Shown here piece after piece: positions 45,744 to 51,534 of a DNA stretch of 51,534 nt (the stretch's first letter is position 1; the number at the start of each line of letters is the position of its first letter). The notes beneath the pieces are model-generated. The model searched no databases and had not been told where the DNA came from. It saw only the letters and a list, made by a program, of their open reading frames with translations. Origin of the DNA: a virus; the IMG/VR virus record IMGVR_UViG_3300044637_002103, positions 1-51,534 of that record. One strand, written 5' to 3'. The translations under genes were made by a program, and so were the position numbers.

Positions 45744-46721
45744 TTAAAAATCAATGTCGTCACCAAATGCTGAATCTAAATCTTCAGTTGCTACGTTATT
45801 AACACCAGCTTTTTGATATTCAGCCACTCTTTTCTCAAAAAAATTAGTTTTACCTTGTAATGCAATGTTTTGCATAAAATCAAAAGGATTTTCTGAATTA
45901 TAAACTTTAGGAGCACCTAATGCAACCAATAATCTATCTGTTACAAACTCAAGGTATTGTGACATTAAATCTGAGTTCATACCGATTAAACGAACCGGCA
46001 ATGCTTCGAGAATAAATTCCTTTTCAATTTCTAACGCACCACAAATAATTTCTTTAATTCTTTCTGGTGATATTTTATTTTCAATATGGTTGTTATAAAG
46101 ATGACAAGCAAAATCACAGTGTACACCTTCGTCACGAGAAATCAACTCATTTGAAAAAGTTAAACCTGGCATTAAACCTCTTTTCTTTAACCAAAAAATT
46201 GAACAGAACGAACCTGAAAAGAAAATACCCTCCACCGCAGCAAACGCTAATAGTCTATCTACGAATGATTCTGAATTAATCCATTTAAGTGCCCAATCCG
46301 CTTTCTTCTTAATTGCGGGAATAGTATCAATTGCATTAAACAATTTATGTTGTTCTTCCTTATCTTTTACCAATGTATCAATTAATAATGAATACGTTTC
46401 ACTATGAATATTCTCCATCATAATTTGGAATCCATAAAAGAATTTAGCTTCAGTATATTGAACTTCATTAACAAAGTTCATTGCCAAATTTTCATTTACT
46501 ATACCATCAGATGCCGCAAAAAATGCTAACACGTGTTTTACGAAATGTTGTTCATCGTCATTTAATTTATTCTCCCAGTCATTTACATCTTGAGTTAAAT
46601 CAATCTCTTCCGCAGTCCAAAAAGACGCTTCAGATTGTTTATAGAACTTCCATAAGTCATGATGTTCGATAGGAAAAAGGACAAACCTTCCTGGGTTGTC
46701 TTGTAAAATTTTTTCAGTCAT
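45744..46721 (-). CDS. nrdB: Class Ia ribonucleotide reductase small subunit (NrdB)
   Basis: 325 residues with ATG at 46721. Diiron ligands: AASDG (Asp72), MENIHSETY (Glu103, His106), AVEGIFFSG (Glu164), SRDEGVHCD (Glu198, His201). The radical tyrosine is present (Tyr110, 4 after His106). The C-terminal tail AFGDDIDF ends in the acidic/aromatic peptide that docks into the large subunit. Sequence is eukaryote-like R2 ([20 protein letters not shown]). It generates the tyrosyl radical needed by NrdA. Upstream of nrdA in the same operon, 7 nt downstream of the helicase gene. Confidence 0.97.
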   Translation of the reverse strand: MTEKILQDNPGRFVLFPIEHHDLWKFYKQSEASFWTAEEIDLTQDVNDWENKLNDDEQHFVKHVLAFFAASDGIVNENLAMNFVNEVQYTEAKFFYGFQIMMENIHSETYSLLIDTLVKDKEEQHKLFNAIDTIPAIKKKADWALKWINSESFVDRLLAFAAVEGIFFSGSFCSIFWLKKRGLMPGLTFSNELISRDEGVHCDFACHLYNNHIENKISPERIKEIICGALEIEKEFILEALPVRLIGMNSDLMSQYLEFVTDRLLVALGAPKVYNSENPFDFMQNIALQGKTNFFEKRVAEYQKAGVNNVATEDLDSAFGDDIDF

Positions 46722-46728
46722 TTTTTTT

Positions 46729-48108
46729 TTAGTTTTGTTTGTTTGCTACTTCTTGTCTCTTTAAAAAGGCTTCTCTTGCTCTAACTTGGTTATTTTGAAC
46801 TTTTTGTTCTTCGTGACCTAATAGAGTATTTTGTGATTCTGTATCAATAAGTAAGAACTCATTGTTGAATTTACAGTTTTGCCATATGATACCATCCTTA
46901 CCTATACGAGATTTAAGTAAAGTTAAAGTTGCTAAGTTGTGTTCTTTTTGTTCTAATGTTTTACCAATAGATAATATAACGTGAGCAATTTGTGCCTTCT
47001 TGATTGAACCTCCCATTTGGTCTCCTGTTACAACTTCAGATGAAATTGATTCACGATTACCTTGAGTTGCTGTCCATATTGCCATATCAAACTCACCTGT
47101 CATTGCTTCTAAACTTCTCATTACCGAACCCTCACCTTTCCATTCTTCTCCGTTTGTTGATTTATCTGAAGATACACAATCAATATAATCAATAATTAAT
47201 AAATCAATTTTGAATCCATCTGAATTCAGTTTTCTAACTTTAGATTTGATATCGGCTATTGTAACATTATCACTAGCTAATTTTAATAATCTTAAATTAC
47301 CTTTTGATTTTTCTTGTACTTCCTCAACCTTTTTCTTAACTATGTCCTTAAATTCTGGTTGTTCGTCCGCAGTAATGTCAGTCCAAATTGTATAGTGTTT
47401 TCTCTTAATGTTACCCGGATTATCTTCAAAAAATATTTGAAGTACGTTAAAGTCTAAATTATATGCTGTATTGGCAAATTTAGTTAATAATGTGGTTTTA
47501 CCAGTACCAGTTGGTGCAAGAACTACTCCTAATTCACCTCTACCTAATCCACCCTTAAGAACTTTATCAACTCCAACAATTCCAGTTGCAATTGGTAGAC
47601 GATAGTCGCTTTCTAACGCCTCATCAATATTATGAAATACGTCAGTTGCATCATCATTACTGATACCAACTTGTAATGCCTTTTGAATGATTTGTTCAAT
47701 TTTACTATAAGATTCGAACTCACCGCTTTCAATAATACTTTGTACACTTTTAAGTTCTCTTTTTAAATTTTGTTGTTTACAAAAATTAAGTGCCGTGTCT
47801 TTAATATATTCAGTTTGACCCTCTCCTTCACTTATAGCCGTTAATGTGTCTAAATGTACTTTAGAAGAATCACGGTTACCTCCTTCAGCCATGATTTTTT
47901 GTGCTAACGTATCGTAATTAGGTATTTTACTATATATTTTGTACAATTCCTTTGTGTTCTCCATAATAAATCTAAATGAATTATTATCAAAAAACTTAGC
48001 TTCAATTACATCAATAATCGTTTCTCCGTACTTCTTATCCTCAATTATTGCCTTTATTAGTGATTGTTGAAATGTAAATCCCAAATACCCAAAATTCCTT
48101 TCTTCCAT
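46729..48108 (-). CDS. 41: gp41-like replicative DNA helicase (DnaB/RecA fold)
   Basis: 459 residues with ATG at 48108. An N-terminal helical domain (about 1-160) like that of DnaB is followed by a RecA-type motor: Walker [13 protein letters not shown] (198-206), Walker [11 protein letters not shown] (301-310), an arginine-rich loop and [11 protein letters not shown]. As a hexamer it should unwind the leading edge of the fork on the lagging strand and recruit the gp61 primase (encoded at 9528-10472). It lies in the replication operon between the unknown 149-aa gene and nrdB. The N-terminus shows [17 protein letters not shown], like the helicase family's start in other T4-like phages. Confidence 0.95.
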   Translation of the reverse strand: MEERNFGYLGFTFQQSLIKAIIEDKKYGETIIDVIEAKFFDNNSFRFIMENTKELYKIYSKIPNYDTLAQKIMAEGGNRDSSKVHLDTLTAISEGEGQTEYIKDTALNFCKQQNLKRELKSVQSIIESGEFESYSKIEQIIQKALQVGISNDDATDVFHNIDEALESDYRLPIATGIVGVDKVLKGGLGRGELGVVLAPTGTGKTTLLTKFANTAYNLDFNVLQIFFEDNPGNIKRKHYTIWTDITADEQPEFKDIVKKKVEEVQEKSKGNLRLLKLASDNVTIADIKSKVRKLNSDGFKIDLLIIDYIDCVSSDKSTNGEEWKGEGSVMRSLEAMTGEFDMAIWTATQGNRESISSEVVTGDQMGGSIKKAQIAHVILSIGKTLEQKEHNLATLTLLKSRIGKDGIIWQNCKFNNEFLLIDTESQNTLLGHEEQKVQNNQVRAREAFLKRQEVANKQN

Positions 48109-48133
48109 GTTATGTTTTATTATATATTAAAAA

Positions 48134-48583
48134 TTATAGTTCGTAATGTAGATATGTTGTTTCCAATTCTTCAGATGATAAAATGTCAGTTAAGTCTGAC
48201 AAAATACGCTTAAGTTTTGGACGAATATCAACCGTATACCTAACCTTTGGATGGTAATAATATGCGGGGAATATCCTTTGAATAAATACATCGTCATTCA
48301 ACTTAATGACTAATAAAAAATGTTCTCTGTCCTTCTCCGGAGCATCTTCCACATAGTCCGAAGATAGGAAATAATTTTGATTTTCACACAAATAATCGGA
48401 ACTTTTTATTTTTAAATCCTCCGCAATATCTTCACAAATATTTCTTATATAATAATGTAAATCCATAGAACGGCGGGATTGTTCTACATGATCCTTAACA
48501 TTGAAGAATCGTTGACAGATTATGTTTCCTTCTAATGTTAAAAGAAACTCAAATTTTGTGATGTCAAGTTGTTGGTTACTCAT
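48134..48583 (-). CDS. Unknown 149-aa replication-operon protein
   Basis: 149 residues with ATG at 48583; the first 8 nt overlap the end of the 5'-exonuclease gene. Starts MSNQQLDITKFEFLLTLEGN. The sequence is acidic, with a cluster of aromatic residues (QRIFPAYYYHPKVRYTVDIR). No signal peptide or membrane helix and no catalytic motif recognised. Its place between the FEN-type nuclease and helicase genes suggests a replication accessory protein. It could be a helicase-loading or polymerase-accessory factor; no sequence evidence settles this. Confidence 0.72.
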   Translation of the reverse strand: MSNQQLDITKFEFLLTLEGNIICQRFFNVKDHVEQSRRSMDLHYYIRNICEDIAEDLKIKSSDYLCENQNYFLSSDYVEDAPEKDREHFLLVIKLNDDVFIQRIFPAYYYHPKVRYTVDIRPKLKRILSDLTDILSSEELETTYLHYEL

Positions 48584-49598
48584 AGATTTTTACTTTAATT
48601 GTTTTTTTTTTATTTTTTTCTTTTGTTGTTAATCGAAGAAATGGGTTTATAAATTTAATCCACGAATCGTCAGATTTTGATAATAGATTGAATATTCCAT
48701 CGTCCCTCATCATTCTCATAGCATTTTTATATGACCTACCTTCTTGGTCTAAATTTTCATTTATTAGTAAATTTATATTTTCTTTAGCCTCATCAGTTAA
48801 AAAAGGTTCTTCCAAACTTACGATACGATTGTTAATATCGAAAAATTCCTCACCTAATACTCCGTGTTTGGTAACACCTGTTAGTAAATTTGCAATAAGT
48901 TTGTTGTGTTTGTCTTGTTGAAAGATTTCCTCACATTTGTTTTTAACTCGTTCAACAGAAATTTGTTGTGTTTTTAGTTCAGGGAAAACTGATAAAAATC
49001 TTTTTACTCCCATTCCTCTTATACCGGCAATGTTGTCTGAAGAATCACCACACATCATCTTAACCAATTTAACATTTTCGATTAAAATTTCTTCATGGTT
49101 GTATAGAATAGTATCGTTTTTTTTGTAAAGTTTTCCGTGTGAGGGATTGTAAATTTGTGTGGTTTCTGAAACGAGTTGAGTTAAATCTCCGTCTGAAGAA
49201 TAAATTATTTTATTTTCGTCAGGTGAATTTTGAGTATAGTAAGCGATGTTGTCATCAGTCTCACAATACTCATATTCTCCCTGTCTTACAAATAACTCCT
49301 CGAGATATTGTTTTACTCTATCTCTTTGGTAGTTATAGGAATTTAATTCTTCTTCACTTCTAATTCTTTGTCTTCTATTTTCCTTGTAATGGATATAGAT
49401 TTTCTTTCTGGTTTGTGAACCTTCCAATCCATCCCAAAATACCACTATTTTATCTAAATGATATGTTTCAAATGATTTTCTAAGAGTATTGAGAAAATGA
49501 TAAATTCCTCCAATATGTGCTCCTTTATGAAAGGCGTTCTTAACACCATAAAAACCAATCGTGAGTAAATTGTCTCCATCAACAAGTAATACCGACAT
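48576..49598 (-). CDS. rnh: RNase H / 5'-3' exonuclease (FEN family, T4 rnh-like)
   Basis: 340 residues with ATG at 49598. Motifs in order: VLLVDGDNLL (Asp7, Asp9), IVVFWDGLEG, a basic arch region with RKKIYIHYKENRRQRIR, CETDDNIAYY, YSSDGDLTQLV, and the helix-3-turn-helix string CGDSSDNIAGIRGMGVKRFL that binds DNA downstream of the cut. It should remove RNA primers and flaps during Okazaki-fragment maturation. T4 rnh is 305 aa, close to this length. A lysine-rich C-terminal tail (KEKNKKKTIKVK) may contact DNA or gp32. The gene lies between uvsX and the 149-aa gene. Confidence 0.94.
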   Translation of the reverse strand: MSVLLVDGDNLLTIGFYGVKNAFHKGAHIGGIYHFLNTLRKSFETYHLDKIVVFWDGLEGSQTRKKIYIHYKENRRQRIRSEEELNSYNYQRDRVKQYLEELFVRQGEYEYCETDDNIAYYTQNSPDENKIIYSSDGDLTQLVSETTQIYNPSHGKLYKKNDTILYNHEEILIENVKLVKMMCGDSSDNIAGIRGMGVKRFLSVFPELKTQQISVERVKNKCEEIFQQDKHNKLIANLLTGVTKHGVLGEEFFDINNRIVSLEEPFLTDEAKENINLLINENLDQEGRSYKNAMRMMRDDGIFNLLSKSDDSWIKFINPFLRLTTKEKNKKKTIKVKIYE

Positions 49599-49608
49599 TT
49601 AAAATTAA

Positions 49609-50589
49609 TTATAGATCACTCTCTTCTGTTACAACTTCTACGTCCGTAATGTCTGTAACATTAACACCTAACATCTTACTGATGTAATCACCACTTTCTT
49701 TTTTGTACTCTTCAAGAGATTTTTTTTCTTCTCCTTCCTCTCGTCCAGCCATAAATCCGTGTGATGTAACCAAGATACGTCCGTCTTCATATCCTAAACC
49801 ATTGATGTGGTTTTTCATGATAGAGATTTTTGTTCTTGTTGCTATTTTTACTTTTCTCTTATCTTTAGTGATAGAGATTTTAGTCGTTCCTGCACCTTTT
49901 TGATTACCAAATAAGAATACGATACTTGAGTTTAACCAAATGGCTTCACCACCTTTTGCTTTAATCTTCGGTTGTCCGAAAGGATTATCAGGTAATTCTA
50001 CCCAAGGTTGGTTAACAATGATTAATGTGTTCGTATAAGACTTATCTGTTCTTCTTGAACCTGAGATACGTTGGTTGATACCCATTCCAATTTTGTCAGC
50101 TAAAACTGATGCATTGTGTTGTTTACCACCTTTACCATCGTAAGTCATTTTACATGGAACCGAACCTACTGAATCCCATAAGATTAATAAATCGTGAGGT
50201 AAATCTCCTTTCTCTTGTGCATCTAATAATTCATTGATATAATCTGTGATTTGTTCAATGTACTCAAAATCACTGTTGAAAAGATAATCTCCTCCTTTAT
50301 CGAATCCCATTAATTCAGCATGGTCCCAACTCCATTTTTGTTCTGTGATAATAAACACGGGAACAATACCTTTCTTTTGAGCATCTACCGCTGACTTTAC
50401 AAGTGCGGTTGTTTTACCTGTATCACTATGTCCTAACAACATATTGATGTGACCCATTGCGGGGCCAGGTATACCTGTAGCGTCTAAGAAGGCACTACCC
50501 AAATCGAAAAAACGGTCTGGTTTATATTCTGCCTCTTTTGAGAATTTCTTCTTAATAGAAGAAAAATCTGTTTTTTTAATTCCTGCCAT
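49609..50589 (-). CDS. uvsX: UvsX-like recombinase (RecA family)
   Basis: 326 residues with ATG at 50589. Walker A LLGHSDTGKTTALV (GHSDTGKT at 53-60), Walker B DLLILWDSVGS (Asp139), and TLIIVNQPWVEL as the L1-side region, followed by KAKGGEAIWLNSS. The GKT-TALVK and LWDSVG patterns are those of phage RecA-type recombinases. It pairs single strands with homologous duplex to start recombination-dependent replication and repair. T4 UvsX is 391 aa; this one is shorter at both ends. Immediately downstream of the gp32 hairpin, 10 nt before the 5'-exonuclease gene. Confidence 0.95.
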   Translation of the reverse strand: MAGIKKTDFSSIKKKFSKEAEYKPDRFFDLGSAFLDATGIPGPAMGHINMLLGHSDTGKTTALVKSAVDAQKKGIVPVFIITEQKWSWDHAELMGFDKGGDYLFNSDFEYIEQITDYINELLDAQEKGDLPHDLLILWDSVGSVPCKMTYDGKGGKQHNASVLADKIGMGINQRISGSRRTDKSYTNTLIIVNQPWVELPDNPFGQPKIKAKGGEAIWLNSSIVFLFGNQKGAGTTKISITKDKRKVKIATRTKISIMKNHINGLGYEDGRILVTSHGFMAGREEGEEKKSLEEYKKESGDYISKMLGVNVTDITDVEVVTEESDL

Positions 50590-50606
50590 GTTTTTGTTTT
50601 TTAAAG

Positions 50607-50636
50607 GATGTTCCCGACAACAATGTCGGGAACATC
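50607..50636 (-). terminator. Long perfect hairpin between gene 32 and uvsX
   Basis: A perfect 13-bp stem (GATGTTCCCGACA with its complement) has a 4-nt loop (TTGT on the minus strand), 9 nt after the gp32 stop. On the minus strand it is followed by CTTTAAAAAAC, a weak U-run. A partial terminator or 3'-end stabiliser would leave gp32 in excess over the genes downstream. Confidence 0.75.
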
Positions 50637-50645
50637 ATAAATTAA

Positions 50646-51491
50646 TTAGAATGGTAAATCTCCATCAACATCATCTTCTTCTTGTGGGTCAACCACAGGA
50701 GTAGAAGTTTTTGGTGATGCAATTACCTCATCACTTGTAGATGATGAAACGTATCTTTTTTGGTCTGAATCCCAACGTGGGGCTTCACCTCTTGCAACTA
50801 ACTCTAAGTAGTCTTCACCCTTCTTAGCATATACATCTGACCAAGTTAATTCATCCTCTAACCATGTTTTTGCAACATCTGCATCCGTGTGTAAAACACC
50901 TGAATCTTCAGGGATGATTGAATTAATTGTTGTGTATTCCTTACCGTTACCTGATTTAGTTAATGCCAAAGAAAGAATCAAATCACGTCCTGTTTCTGCA
51001 TTAGTGATATCTCCTTTGTTACGGAAAATTGGGAATACTTTATCCATAATACCATCACCTTTGTGGTTATGTTTAAATCTCCAAAATTTAACTCCGTCAT
51101 TTTCATGGTCACGGTCAATAACCTTTACAATGTAAAATTTACGAGAACGGTATGTACGTGCTAATTCTTTATCAGAATCAACACCAGTCATCATTAAACC
51201 TTCATAAACCTCGTTTAATGGTGAACGCTTACCTTCTTGTTTAGGGTCGAATAATTTAACCCATTTTCCATCCACTTGAACTTCGTGGAAATAAGCCTCT
51301 ACAAATGGTGAACTACCATCTTTTGTAGGTAAAATACGAATACGTCTTTCTTCACCTTTAGAACCCTTAGGTAATACGGTTGTGAAATACTTCTTCATTC
51401 TATCCTCTTGGGATACCTTGTTTGCATTGCCACTTGTGGCGTTGTTCTTGTTTTTCTCGTACTGTGCTAGTACTGCGTCAAATGTAGACAT
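50646..51491 (-). CDS. 32: gp32-like single-stranded DNA-binding protein
   Basis: 281 residues with ATG at 51491. The N-terminal about 40 residues carry a basic/polar cooperativity-type region (AQYEKNKNNATSGNANKVSQ), then a core OB fold (FTTVLPKGSKGEERRIRILP, VKLFDPKQEGKRSPL, KFYIVKVIDRDHENDGVKFW) as in T4 gp32 relatives. The zinc-binding cysteine/histidine set of T4 gp32 is missing: no Cys at all. The C-terminus is a Ser/Thr-rich linker ending in the acidic PQEEDDVDGDLPF, with the D-L-P-F end shared by bacterial SSB tails that recruit partners. It coats ssDNA at forks and during recombination. First gene seen of the replication operon. Confidence 0.92.
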   Translation of the reverse strand: MSTFDAVLAQYEKNKNNATSGNANKVSQEDRMKKYFTTVLPKGSKGEERRIRILPTKDGSSPFVEAYFHEVQVDGKWVKLFDPKQEGKRSPLNEVYEGLMMTGVDSDKELARTYRSRKFYIVKVIDRDHENDGVKFWRFKHNHKGDGIMDKVFPIFRNKGDITNAETGRDLILSLALTKSGNGKEYTTINSIIPEDSGVLHTDADVAKTWLEDELTWSDVYAKKGEDYLELVARGEAPRWDSDQKRYVSSSTSDEVIASPKTSTPVVDPQEEDDVDGDLPF

Positions 51492-51534
51492 AATTGTTAA
51501 AATTTAAGTTTTTAAAACGTTATAGTAAAATATA

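Noticed and set aside
1-51534. CRISPR array, tRNA genes, integrase or transposon
   Set aside because: Gaps between genes are all under 150 nt and contain only hairpins or AT-rich promoter-like sequence. The tandem repeats are in-frame protein repeats without spacers.

Overview
The window is a tightly packed, AT-rich stretch of a large T4-like (contractile-tailed) bacteriophage genome, most likely infecting a member of the Bacteroidota, probably a flavobacterium-like gliding bacterium. The phage assignment rests on a T4-type core set: gp32, UvsX, FEN-type RNase H/5'-exonuclease, gp41 helicase, NrdB, NrdA, gp25, gp6, gp61 primase, gp47 and gp46. The host inference rests on four things: an RpoD-like sigma factor resembling Bacteroidota primary sigma; TAnnTTTG-type -7 boxes in the one divergent promoter region; a near absence of Shine-Dalgarno sequences; and a giant virion protein carrying tandem SprB-like repeats, which are otherwise typical of Bacteroidota surface adhesins. 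No integrase, transposase, CRISPR array, tRNA, intein or homing endonuclease was seen.

Layout, in the direction of transcription (minus strand, from high to low coordinates). 51491-43296 is a DNA replication and nucleotide module: gp32, a 13-bp hairpin, uvsX, rnh/5'-exonuclease, an unknown 149-aa gene, helicase 41, nrdB, nrdA, then a strong UUCG-loop terminator. 43205-11270 is a 32-kb late structural module: gp25 and gp6 baseplate wedge proteins, then eleven further large or small virion-type proteins. Five of these carry long Thr/Pro ('TPTPTP') spacers. The largest is a 2414-aa protein with a predicted membrane segment, cadherin-like repeats and about six SprB-like repeats. 11230-10613 is a RuvC-like resolvase, followed by two closely spaced hairpins and a U-tract. 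10472-3930 is a recombination/priming module with one-base or few-base gene overlaps: gp61-like primase, PD-(D/E)XK nuclease, gp47, a KEVP-repeat protein, two unknown proteins (one membrane protein), and gp46. A single plus-strand gene, a DexA/DnaQ-like exonuclease (3127-3933), converges on gp46 and shares stop-codon bases with it. It is divergent from a ClpP-like protease gene. 3048-1 holds clpP with a terminator, three membrane/envelope-type small proteins (two overlapping, possibly spanin-like), a small unknown protein and the start of a sigma factor.

Together these genes supply a recombination-dependent replisome (UvsX, 32, 41, 61, 46/47), dNTP supply (NrdAB), junction resolution (RuvC), a phage sigma factor for switching transcription, and an elaborate adhesive baseplate/tail-tip. 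The least ordinary parts are the adhesive structural region (SprB/cadherin domains, an exactly spaced 51-residue tandem module, shared receptor-binding-like modules between genes), the candidate small structured RNA between ruvC and the primase, and a recurrent TATTTAT element just upstream of many start codons. All assignments come from reading the sequence; no database search was run.
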